Of a stretch of DNA of 64,000 nucleotides, positions 14,597 through 24,200 are shown one piece after another (within the stretch, counting starts at the first letter, position 1; each line of letters starts with the position of its first letter). The DNA is from a virus. The translations under genes were made by a program, and so were the position numbers. Where the stretch lies: IMG/VR virus record IMGVR_UViG_3300005337_000003, positions 1 through 64,000 of that record; one strand, given 5' to 3'. A model generated the notes under the pieces. That model saw only the letters and a program-made list of their open reading frames with translations. It was not told the DNA's origin and did no database searches.

Positions 14597-15406
14597 ATGA
14601 AAAGACATTATGATAATCCGTGGATATCATTCCACCCTAAATTCAGCCACTTTCGATTTGTAGTGGGACCTGCCAGTTATTTTGACAACCGTTGGTACAT
14701 TAGTTGCTTTTTAACGCAACTGATTTCGATTGCTGCGATCATTACAAGTTACATGATGGGCTTAGGAAACGCTTCTCTTTTATTTCTATTATTATTTCTC
14801 ATACCTTGGGGCAATTTAAACTTCCATCTGCCTATTACCTCTAAATGGGATGATTGTGATCCGCCTGAGTATGGTATAGCTTATCATAGTAATAAAATTT
14901 GGATTTATAGAGGCGGAGAAGGTAATTTAAATGGAGGTAATAAGTGGTGGACAATAACGATGCCCTGGGACTATGATTGGGTACGCACCAGTAGGTTAAA
15001 ATCAACGGCTATAGAACCTAATCCAGATGGGCCAAGCAACTCTCAATTAAATTATGCCTTCTGGATTCATGAATCTAAAGGTAATCGTTTAGATACCTGG
15101 AAGGATGAGTTTAAATCCCAGTTATGGAGTAGGGATTATCCTTATGTGTACAGACTTAAGAGTGGAAAAATACAGGAAAGAATTGCGACGGTTAAAGTAG
15201 AAGAAAGAGAGTGGCGTATGAGATGGTTAAGGTGGACAACAAGATTTAATAAGGTACGCCGGGATATTGCTATAGATTTTAATGATGAAGTAGGAGAACG
15301 AACTGGTAGTTGGAAGGGCGGCTGCACAGGCTGTGGTTATAATCTAAATCCAGGTGAAACCCCACTGGAATGCCTACGCAGGATGGAAAAAGAAAGGAAG
15401 TTTTAG
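14597..15406 (+). CDS. Membrane-associated hypothetical protein (269 aa)
   Basis: A 269-residue protein with two adjacent hydrophobic helices at about 35-75 (FLTQLISIAAIITSYMMG and NASLLFLLLFLIPWGN). A long soluble part follows, rich in Trp and Tyr (GNKWWTITMPWDYDWVRTSR), with a basic helix EEREWRMRWLRWTTRFNKVRR near residues 205-225. The tail carries a CTGCGY knuckle. The arrangement suggests an inner-membrane protein with a cytoplasmic domain. No family recognised; it is the largest unassigned gene in this block. Confidence 0.65.
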   Translation: MKRHYDNPWISFHPKFSHFRFVVGPASYFDNRWYISCFLTQLISIAAIITSYMMGLGNASLLFLLLFLIPWGNLNFHLPITSKWDDCDPPEYGIAYHSNKIWIYRGGEGNLNGGNKWWTITMPWDYDWVRTSRLKSTAIEPNPDGPSNSQLNYAFWIHESKGNRLDTWKDEFKSQLWSRDYPYVYRLKSGKIQERIATVKVEEREWRMRWLRWTTRFNKVRRDIAIDFNDEVGERTGSWKGGCTGCGYNLNPGETPLECLRRMEKERKF

Positions 15407-15407
15407 C

Positions 15408-15779
15408 ATGTCCTGCCACAAAGTAAAATTTTATAACCCGGAATTTGCCAGGCAGCATGTAAAACGAATGTCAGCTGGAGACACAGATAAACAGCTGGAA
15501 ACCTTTGTGTATAAGTGTTCTATATGTCATTGCTGGCACCTGACATCCCTGCCAAAAGATCATCCGGTATTAGTGGAAAATACTGGATTGAAGGCCAGGA
15601 TAAGGAACCTGGAGGAAAGACTGGAGAGCTTCCAGTTTTTTGAGCTTGAAGGCATCAGCAGCAATACAAGTATTGCTGATAAGATAAGCAGTTACCGCAA
15701 AAAGATCAAGGACCTGGAGCACAGGCTAAAGTCAGCAGAAGAAATAAGAGATAAATTAATATCACAAAACAATCGTTAA
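15408..15779 (+). CDS. Zinc-knuckle plus coiled-coil hypothetical protein (123 aa)
   Basis: Starts at 15408, just after the previous TAG; an upstream in-frame ATG lies within the preceding gene. Residues 36-44 read CSICHCWHL, and with C3/H4 near the N-terminus could form a zinc site. From about residue 60 the protein is a long charged heptad-like helix in two segments (KARIRNLEERLESFQFFE and KKIKDLEHRLKSAEEIRDK), so it likely forms a coiled coil. No known family. Confidence 0.65.
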   Translation: MSCHKVKFYNPEFARQHVKRMSAGDTDKQLETFVYKCSICHCWHLTSLPKDHPVLVENTGLKARIRNLEERLESFQFFELEGISSNTSIADKISSYRKKIKDLEHRLKSAEEIRDKLISQNNR

Positions 15780-15781
15780 CA

Positions 15782-16216
15782 ATGGAGACAATTAACCAAC
15801 AACTCCCCGTAGAGGATTTACAACTAACAGCCATGCTGCCAGCCGAAATGCTTACAGCTCAGAATCAACTTATAGCCTGGAGTGGACGCAAGCAAGCTGC
15901 GTTGCTTACAGAAGCTGAGGAATTAAAGTTAGCATACGAACATGCTAAGAAGATGAAGTGGCGTTATACCACTCTACAGGCCCAATACAATAAGACAAAG
16001 AAACGTGCTGCTTATTATGAAAAGATGAAGGCAGCGCTGGAAGCTGGTTATACAATCGTACCTAATTTCCCAGTGCAGATGTTTGCCATACGCACCGACA
16101 AGGATAAGCCCAAAAAATACCTGAGTACTAGTAGGTGGCATGAGCCGAAGAGGGATGTGCAGGAATGCAGCGAACTTGACATGACTGTTGGGGACTATAA
16201 GAATCCAAGGCCATAG
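15782..16216 (+). CDS. Hypothetical protein, 5' part of an apparently frameshifted gene
   Basis: A 144-residue frame starting METINQQLPVEDLQL. It has a helical region with EAEELKLAYEHAKKMKWRY and a beta segment PNFPVQMFAIRTDKDKP. It stops at TAG 16214-16216, but sense-like sequence continues at once in the -1 frame (next entry). The reading VGDYKNP then KAIDEKTKEYW is restored if one A were added in the CCAAGG run at 16205-16210. It may be one gene of about 230 residues broken by a single-base deletion, or joined by -1 frameshifting. Function unknown. Confidence 0.65.
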   Translation: METINQQLPVEDLQLTAMLPAEMLTAQNQLIAWSGRKQAALLTEAEELKLAYEHAKKMKWRYTTLQAQYNKTKKRAAYYEKMKAALEAGYTIVPNFPVQMFAIRTDKDKPKKYLSTSRWHEPKRDVQECSELDMTVGDYKNPRP

Positions 16217-16473
16217 ACGAAAAAACAAAGGAGTATTGGGCAGAAAACTGGAAGGATGAAATTGAGTTCCCTATTAATATGTGCAAACCTCAAATCATGG
16301 AAGCTACCTCCAGGGCTATGGCCTTGAAGATATTTGACCGGTTCGGAGTATTTCCCCCTACTCAAGATGATGACCCTGTTATCCTGGGGCAGATCGTGCA
16401 TAAGGCAGGTCAATACCGAACCAAGATCGTATCATTTTTGATAGCGTGGCACCTTAATACTAATGTTCTGTAA
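16207..16473 (+). pseudogene. Out-of-frame continuation of the 15782 gene
   Basis: From 16207 the -1 frame is open to TAA 16471-16473 and reads KAIDEKTKEYWAENWKDEIEF, then MCKPQIMEATSRAMALKIFD and IVSFLIAWHLNTNVL. The composition is clearly coding from the junction onward, well before its first ATG at 16279, so a separate gene from 16279 would discard conserved-looking sequence. It is best read as the C-terminal part of the upstream frame. If the shift is a true mutation, the product is truncated after residue 144; if programmed or a sequencing error, the protein is whole. Confidence 0.6.
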
Positions 16474-16486
16474 AACTAAAACAAAA

Positions 16487-16774
16487 ATGGCATCAGCATA
16501 TAACGGAGGTTGGGACTTTGTAAAAATAGGCGCAATCTATCAGTATAAAGAAGGTAGTTTTATAGCTATGGTTAAAATCTTGGAGGATAATTCTAACGAC
16601 AAATATTACAAATTTAAAGTAAGGGTGGAGCAAGCCAATTATAAGCCTCCAGGGAGTGGAGAATTTGAAATAATAAATATTAAAGAAAATAATGACTACT
16701 ACTCTGGAATGCTGCAGCTTTACAAGTATCCGGCATACTTATGCAATTATTCGTGGGTTCGTATACATATTTAA
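16487..16774 (+). CDS. Hypothetical protein (95 aa)
   Basis: Starts MASAYNGGWDFVKIGAIYQY at the ATG at 16487; an in-frame ATG at 16463 overlaps the previous frame. The protein is a run of beta strands (SFIAMVKILEDNSNDKYYKFKVRVEQ) with an aromatic C-terminus (YKYPAYLCNYSWVRIHI), as in small beta-barrel proteins. No family recognised. It may share a transcript with both neighbours. Confidence 0.6.
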   Translation: MASAYNGGWDFVKIGAIYQYKEGSFIAMVKILEDNSNDKYYKFKVRVEQANYKPPGSGEFEIINIKENNDYYSGMLQLYKYPAYLCNYSWVRIHI

Positions 16775-16788
16775 ATTATTAAAAATGG

Positions 16789-17337
16789 ATGGGATTCCTA
16801 TTCGATAATCAGCCTCCAGAATGTCGCCAGAAATTAGATATTTCTAAGGTTAGAGATTTTGATAAATTGCATGAGCAGATGCAAAAACTGGTCCTCTATG
16901 ACCCTTCCGAAGTCTACGAACGTTTAGATAAGCTGAAGTCCATAAATCCTTTTAAGAGATTTAACTCTATAGGTATGTGTTTTATCTTCCCGCCAAAAGG
17001 TAATGGTATTTGCAGTTGTGGTTGTGGTAAGCAATTGACTGGGCGCCAAAGTGTATGGGGAGGAAGCATCTGTAGAAGATTTCCACTAAATATCCAGGCA
17101 GTCTTGTCTGGACATTCCTTATTACGTTCAATCTGCACCAACATATTCAGTTCTGACTGTGTGGATTGTGGCATAAGCGAGTGGGAAAGCAAGGCTGTAC
17201 ACGAACTAGACCACATCTGTCCTGTTAAGCTGGGAGGAGGATGTAGCTGGCTGAATAATTACGAATTCAGGTGCAAGACCTGTCATCGTAAAAAGACAAA
17301 TAAAGATTTTGGATTTAAGGAATTTAAAAATAAATAA
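16789..17337 (+). CDS. HNH endonuclease with extra zinc cluster
   Basis: A 182-residue protein. The C-terminal HNH domain is CVDCG at 124-128, then ELDHICPVKLGGG at 139-151 with the catalytic His142, NN at 156-157, and CKTCHRKKTNKDF from 162; the four cysteines form the structural zinc site. An extra cysteine-rich element, CSCGCGKQL at 75-83, lies before it. HNH proteins nick or cut DNA; freestanding phage HNH genes are often mobile. Unlike typical homing copies, this one sits in register with operon spacing (one base before the next ATG), so it may have been domesticated. Confidence 0.8.
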   Translation: MGFLFDNQPPECRQKLDISKVRDFDKLHEQMQKLVLYDPSEVYERLDKLKSINPFKRFNSIGMCFIFPPKGNGICSCGCGKQLTGRQSVWGGSICRRFPLNIQAVLSGHSLLRSICTNIFSSDCVDCGISEWESKAVHELDHICPVKLGGGCSWLNNYEFRCKTCHRKKTNKDFGFKEFKNK

Positions 17338-17514
17338 ATGGAAGACTGGGAGATTGAATTAAGGCAAAAACTTGAAGATGAGTTACCGGAAGGGATGTAT
17401 AATCTCAGGGTTATTTACTCTGGCAAAGCAGGATACATTGAACACGAAATAGCATTTAGAAGAGTGCTACGGGATCAACTTGCGAAAATGACAAAAAACG
17501 ATGGCAAGCACTGA
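17338..17514 (+). CDS. Small hypothetical protein (58 aa)
   Basis: An ATG at 17338, directly after the HNH gene stop, opens 58 codons to TGA at 17512-17514. The product begins MEDWEIELRQKLEDELPEG, has a strand NLRVIYSGKAGYIEHEI and a basic C-terminal helix. It overlaps the next gene's start by 14 bases. Composition and fit between neighbours indicate a real gene. Function unknown. Confidence 0.55.
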   Translation: MEDWEIELRQKLEDELPEGMYNLRVIYSGKAGYIEHEIAFRRVLRDQLAKMTKNDGKH

Positions 17515-18085
17515 GGAATATCAACAATATAAATTCTGGAATAAATTAATGAAAGAAAATAATTCAATAAACGGGAACAATCAGCAGGTAGAAAAAGGAG
17601 CGATCTTATCTGCCTGCAGTCAGTATCGTTATCAACTGTGGCGTAAATGGGATCCAGCCAAGCCAAATGTAGTGTTTATTATGCTCAACCCTTCCACTGC
17701 AGATGCCGATAATGATGATCCCACTATTCGAAGGTGCATAGGTTTCGCCAAGGATTGGAGATATGGCAGTCTCACCGTAGTGAATCTATTTGCCTTCAGA
17801 GCCACCAGGCCAGAGGATTTGTTGAAGGCTGAAGATCCGATTGGCCAGGAGAACTTAGAATGGATCGCACGGGCAACAGAAAAAGCATCAACCATAGTAT
17901 GTGCCTGGGGTAATGGAAAACTAATTAATAGGCTATTAAGAACCAGGTCTACATATCAACCCTTACGGCATATTAACTCACCTTTATGTTATTTGGAACT
18001 TTCCCAGGATGGAACTCCTAAGCATCCGCTTTACTTGATTAGAACCTTAAAGCCTAAACCTTATGAAATCAAAATACTTTTCTAA
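17501..18085 (+). CDS. DUF1643 family protein
   Basis: A 194-residue protein matching the DUF1643 pattern throughout: AILSACSQYRYQLWRKWD at 34-51, then FIMLNPSTADADNDDPTIRR, then CIGFAKDWRYGSLTVVNLFA with FRATRPEDLL and DPIGQEN, then IVCAWGNG. The family is widespread in bacteria and phages and its function is not established. Length is normal. ATG 17501 overlaps the previous gene; ATG 17549 is an alternative start that would still keep the conserved core. Confidence 0.8.
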   Translation: MASTEEYQQYKFWNKLMKENNSINGNNQQVEKGAILSACSQYRYQLWRKWDPAKPNVVFIMLNPSTADADNDDPTIRRCIGFAKDWRYGSLTVVNLFAFRATRPEDLLKAEDPIGQENLEWIARATEKASTIVCAWGNGKLINRLLRTRSTYQPLRHINSPLCYLELSQDGTPKHPLYLIRTLKPKPYEIKILF

Positions 18086-18230
18086 AATATGGAAATGGCT
18101 CAAGGAATTACCATATTCTAGGTGTCATAAATGCAACAGGAAAGGAGTAATCTTCGATAGAGAAGATCACTTCACTCCTGGTTCTCCTAACATTTATGTG
18201 TGTAAATACTGTAAGGAAGAATTTATATGA
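18063..18230 (+). CDS. Small zinc-ribbon protein, last gene of the plus-strand block (55 aa)
   Basis: An ATG at 18063, inside the end of the DUF1643 gene, opens 55 codons to TGA at 18228-18230. It reads MKSKYFSKIWKWLKE, then CHKCNRKG at about 21-28 and CKYCKEEF at 47-54. Two C-x2-C pairs about 22 residues apart form a classic zinc ribbon. It ends only 10 bases before the stop of the convergent giant gene. The role may be nucleic-acid binding; unproven. Confidence 0.6.
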   Translation: MKSKYFSKIWKWLKELPYSRCHKCNRKGVIFDREDHFTPGSPNIYVCKYCKEEFI

Positions 18231-18240
18231 ATGTAAAAAT

Positions 18241-21200
18241 TTAATGATCGCTCATTTGAGCATTCCGGATCGCAATCACCGGATCCAGGTTTGATGAGCT
18301 GAGCCCTAATATCTTACCCAGGTGATTCCACAACTTTAAACTGTCTTCGTCTTGCCACCTGTAGGCGCCAATCCGCTTTTGATAACGGGCTTTTTCATTA
18401 CCGGTAGTCATATACCAAAGATCATTAATTACATCCGAGCCGGAAGATAAAGTTGGGCCGAATACGACAGCCTTTATATCAAGCATGTCTTTGTAGTTGC
18501 CGAGTCCTAATCCGGGCCATGGCAAAAACTGATCATTCTCTGTCTTAAACGCGAGGAGTTGATAGAGCGCATGATTTGACACCCAGCCTCCAAAGGAGAA
18601 CGGCCTGCCCTTATCGTCGATTGTTATACCCGGGATCTGAAGAGCATCTGACTTAGCTTTTAGCTTCTTGAAACGGTCCTTGTCCTCCGGGTCAAAACCA
18701 AAAAGGTATGGGATCAGTAATGAGTAGATAAGCATCAGCGTACCAAGTTCCGTCATGACACGCATAAATGCAGCTTTTTCTTCAGCCTTCATATACGGCA
18801 GATTCTTGCCTCCGTTGCGAATGCTATCCCACAGCAGGTTGGCAAATGTAATGTACCAGCCCTGTTTTGTATTGCTCAGCGAGTAATCATACCGGTTCAC
18901 CGCGAACCTGTTCACCAGCATGCTGGTCAGAAAGCGGCGAAAAAAGCTGATATACCTAAAGGCTAAATAGCGGTCTGCCTCCGGCCTGAATTCCCGAGAC
19001 ATAGCACCGTTCAAGTTGTCAGATACCCTCTGAAACTCCAGGCGCTTCTCAATGAATTTCTTACCAACGACCTGGTTACCATCCTTATCATAGGTAATGC
19101 CCCATTCGGCAGGTACTGATGCTTTTGTCTGGATCTTACCATCCTTATTGATCTCCCAGGCATCCTTATACATGATGTTTGATCCATCGGACAAGAGAAT
19201 ACGTTGGGTGCGTAGCATACCGTATAATACCTGGATATTGGATTGCAGCTGCGTGGTGCGGCGGAAATCATTCATGCGACCCAGTATTCCCCAGGTATAA
19301 TCTTTTTGCACCGTCCTGGTGAGAGATTCGCCGTAACTATGGGCAAAACGGTCCCGCTCAGGGTCGAATATTTCCACCATCTGGAAGCCTAGTGATTTAG
19401 GCTCTGACTTGTAGATCTCTGTCATTATCTCAAATGTCACCTGGGAGGCATCATACTCGGCAGCGATAAAGTCCTTCCAGCGCATATGCTTGCCTGCAGA
19501 GGATTCGATCATCCCCTGAAACTTGGCCGACACAGCATTCTTAATCGCAGACGGAATATTAAGATTCAAGAAAGCGCCGGAAGCTGATTTGAACAGCAAG
19601 TTAGAGAAGTTCTGAATAGCCGGATTATCCGAGCCCCAGCCCTTATTCTCCACACCCTCCAGCATCCGTTCCACCAGGTTGTTCACGGCCTTGGCCCTCA
19701 TGTACTGGTCTTTCCTGCGGTTAGGATTAACGATCGTGTTATTCTTGAGCATGCGCTGGTAAAGCGGGGAATTGCGTTCATTGTTGAGTACCTGCTGGGT
19801 AGCACGGGCAACCGGGCTGATCTTGTGTAAAGTTCTGCTGCGCTCAGCTGAGTATGAATACCTAAGCATCGTATAGATCGCATCCGTTGACACCTCATCG
19901 ACAGGTATATCACTCAAGCCGGATATAGGAATACCTGAAGTATCGTCATCAAACATATCGACCGTGATCAGCTGCTTTGTGTCCTCGAAATTAAATCCAT
20001 GATCCCAGGAATCCCTAGCTTTCTGCCAGAAGGTCTTGGCCTTGTAGATCAGACGCTTCAGCAAGTTTCCTGATTGTAGCTTTTCGACCCCCCTTTTTTC
20101 GTACCGTGGCATATCCATCCAGAGCTTCTGACGGTCGGGTAAACCTACCTGATTTTCCACATGCAGCTGCTTCATTTTCTCAAGTAACTTAAAGGTGGAC
20201 GGATCAGACTGCTTTAGCCTTTCGTAGTCCTTATTGATGTAGCGGTCATCCGGTGCGCCTTGGGCTGCGGTGCGAGGTAACCAACGGCCCCGGTTATCGG
20301 CATTAACCCCAACCTCCTGCTTTACCCGGTAGGAGTCCTTGAGTAGCTTCTTGTAGTAACGCATGGAAGGAACCGCCTTGATGGGTACCGCATTACCATT
20401 TAAGTCTTTTACCGAGGAGTGCTCATAATGCTTATCCTGCAGGGGACGGATCACACTCCAGGCAGCCGTCCGGCGCCAGGTAGTATAATCCTCCGCTGTT
20501 TCATAGGAGAAGCTGTTTTTAGATGTGTGATTGCGTATGAACCAATCCTCAAAATCAGGACTAGCTCTCATTAATTGCTGAATATCAATATCGTTAATAA
20601 CCGTAAGATCCTCTGCTTCCAATTCGTATTTGTTGAATATACTGTAGACAACCGTAGGGTCCATAGCTGCCAGCAGATCGTTGAATGTATCCACATAGGC
20701 GTCAGTCGGCAGTTTATACTGGAGCTCGTCCAGCTCGTTGAATAGTGAGAATAGCTCCGCCCGTTCCACACTATCCAGCCCCATCGATCGCTGTTTATCA
20801 AATAACCTGGAAAGTCGTAGTTGTTCGTCGTTAGTTAGACCTGAACGGGCATTCTTAGCTAGTAACGTATGCATCTCATCGGATTCCTGTTTAGTGAGCC
20901 CTGAGAGGTTATTTAGCTGTTCCCGGGCTGCTGATAGCCGTTCCTCGGCATCGTGGATACGTTGCTGCTTTTCCGGAGTCATTTCGGTGCCCTGGGGTTG
21001 GCCTGATTCATCCCGGCTGGCCTTTAGTAGATCCTGGATCAACTTGGAATCTTCCTCTACCTTTTCTGTTAATTTGCCCTGGTTAGGAATACGTTTCATG
21101 AGCTCCGCGATATCCTCATAGATCTCTTTACGCTCCTGCCAGAACTCATCTGTTACCTTGATACGCGTGTTCTTATCCAGCCAGCGATCCATTAATTCCT

Positions 21201-24200
21201 GGAAGCGGGGGTCTCCTGCTTTTTTACCTTCGTCGAGCAGTTTCTGTTCATAAGCCGAATAGGCAGCCTGGAAAGCCCCAGGAATTTCCAGGGATTCATA
21301 CATATCGCGGCTGGCCTCCTGGTATTGCTGGATGCGCTCCGCGATATCGAATTCACGGCCAATTTTTGGCTGGCCCACAGCGTCGTATAAAGAGGACAAC
21401 TGTCTTAGTTCCCGCTGGATGGCCTCAGCTTGCTCTATTGCTTCCAACACATCTTCCGAAGATGCTGCAGCTATCTGACCGCTGACCTGGTTAAGCCGGT
21501 CGTATACGTCATTCATGGCCATACGGGCCTCTTTGCCTATCTCGTCCTTTTTGAAAAGATCCTGGGCTTTATAAAACTCTTCTGTGAATTCAGTGTGAAA
21601 GTATTTACGCCTATGCTGCTCCCATTCGGACTGGGTATCGGCCAGGGTTTGTTTATCCTGTAATGATCCTGTCTCGTGGTATTTTAGGGATGCCTGCCGG
21701 ATCTTGCTTAAGTATTGAGCACGAGCCAGATCAGCCCCCTGGAATTGGTTTAGGAATCTCCAGACCTTTTTCTCAGTCAATTCGCCGGTATTCTCATCCA
21801 CCACACCAACAGTCTCGATAAAACCTAGGCGTTCCCCGGATTCAGCTGGCTTATTCATATTGATATCAGCGTCGTCCAGCAAGGGCTTAAGCTGGATGGC
21901 CATTTCATTGTATCGTGCCTGGGCCTTTACTTCCATTTTGGAATACTCCTGCAACATATAAGTAGCCAATCCCCCCACTACAGGATCAGGGTTATAGGCA
22001 TAGCTTTCCAGGAATGCACCAGCCATATTCACATCCTTTAGTTTACCCTGTAATGCCTGGGATAGTTTCTCAGGTGTAAGCTTTTCCTCAGCATATTCCT
22101 TCTCAGCCTCCGCTATGACTTTGGCTGAGGCCTTCTTGGCTTTCAGCTCATTGATCCGGGATTGCCATTTCTGATCGATATTTTCGGCAGTGCCTTTGAT
22201 GGTGCTCCAGAGAGCCTTATGTGTAGCTTTCTCGTAAAATTTATCGAGCAAACTCTCGGTACGACGGATATTATCATTTATGGAGCTTATTGCCTTGATA
22301 TTTTTTACACCATTGGCTTCCAGCGTCTCATAAGCCTGATTAACAAAACCTCCCCAATAATTCATTACCTTCTGGAAATATAAAGCCTTCTGCACATTAT
22401 CAGGATCATTAATATCCTTCAATATGTTCTGCATTGCCTCGTGGATCTGTTGTGTCATATTATCAACAGTTCCCAGGCTATTAACAGCAGCCACTACACG
22501 TTGACGTGTCAGCTCCACTTCATCCTCTAAATCCTTAGTATGTTCAAGCAAAAGTGTCTGGTAGGAAGATAGGTTGGATTTTATTGTTTCCAAGGCCCCG
22601 GTTTTTAGGCGATTTTTGAGTATATCTGCCAGTTCTCCGAGGTCGGGCCGATGAGATACATTATAAAGGCCCTTGGCTGCTTTTTTATAGAAATCATTAA
22701 CTAGGTCTTCTATTTCCTTCGCATTCGCGTTCTGGGCTACAAATCCTCTTAAAGAACGATCGTAATCTTCCTTGTATGTGACCATTTCCTTGTCGCTCAT
22801 TATCTCTGGATCCAGTTGGAATACTCCCCCTTCTTTTAATATATCACTTAGCTGCTCTAAGGTAGTGGACGGATTTATAGTCTCAGCTTTGATACCTGAG
22901 CCAAATACTTTCCTTAATACTTTACGGATCGCATACAGCAGGTTATCGATAAATTTCCTAAAGGCGTCAGTAGATTCAAGGCCTTGATTGTTTAGATCCT
23001 GGATGGCCGTTAGGCCCCTTACAAGCGCTTCTTCCTTGAAGAGGTCAGAGCTTTCATCCAGGTTCGGGTAGAGTTGCCTCATGTCTTCCAGAATCTTAGC
23101 GCCTTCCTGGGTGGTAGTTAGTTTGGCGTACAGATTATCAAATAATTCACGGTTCTGTTTTGAGATAGCCCGTAGCAGGGGGTGTACAAATTCGTGTAGT
23201 ACGTCATCAGGTGTTATGGCGCTGCCGACAAAATAGACCGAATCCTTGTAGAAGAAGGCGCTCTGTCCATTCCAGGGATTTGGACTGCCTTTAGTAATAT
23301 CTGCAGCCTCTTCGGGCGTGATTGTCTGGTAGTCTACTCCCAGCTGTGTCTTTAAAGCATCCGCATATTTACGGATCATTTCCTGGGAGTAATTCTTCCT
23401 TGTATCTTCTGCAGATAGATAGGTATCTGATCTGCCCAGGTTTTTGAAAGCTATAAATTCTGTTGCGTGTTTGGGATCTATTAATACCTCATTCCAGTCG
23501 TTACCATGCTCATCTGTGGTTTTTGTGGGTTTGAAGCCTTGTTTTTTCAGGATATTGGTTATGGTTTCGTCGTAGAATTTATAAATAGGCCTTAAAGCAG
23601 CAAATCCTTCAGTTTCTGCTCTCTTTAATTCTAGTTTAATTTGGTTTATTTCATTAAGTACATTTTTTTTCTCTTGTTGTAAAACTAATTGAGCTTCTTC
23701 CTTTGTAGGTTTTATAGCTATAAGCTCATCTGTATAACCTAATCTATAAACTCTCCATTCTTTAATGAAATTTCCATTTTCATCTAGTGCGGGTTCATCT
23801 GCTAAGAATCCTTCTTTTGTACCTTCTTTTATATCAAATACTACATTATTTAAATTATTAAGTCGATCTTCTTTATGTCTTCTAAATTCTTCTAATGTGG
23901 TATGTCCTTCAATTTTACTAATAGTGTCTCCCAATGGAAATAGAACCTTCTCATAACCCTTCTTAGCAGAATCTTGCATAATAGATTTAATAAAGAATGA
24001 TACCCAGTTATTGTCTTTGTTTAGAAGTTGAAGAAAATTATTTTTCTCATGATTAATTTCTGGACCTAATCCTTTCCTTTCATTTGTTAAAAAATCAATA
24101 TTTCTACCTTTCTGAAATAGATCAGATTGTACTTCAAGTATTCTACGACTCTTAGAATTAGATATTAATTCATTTTTTCCTACAAATCTATTCTCATCAG

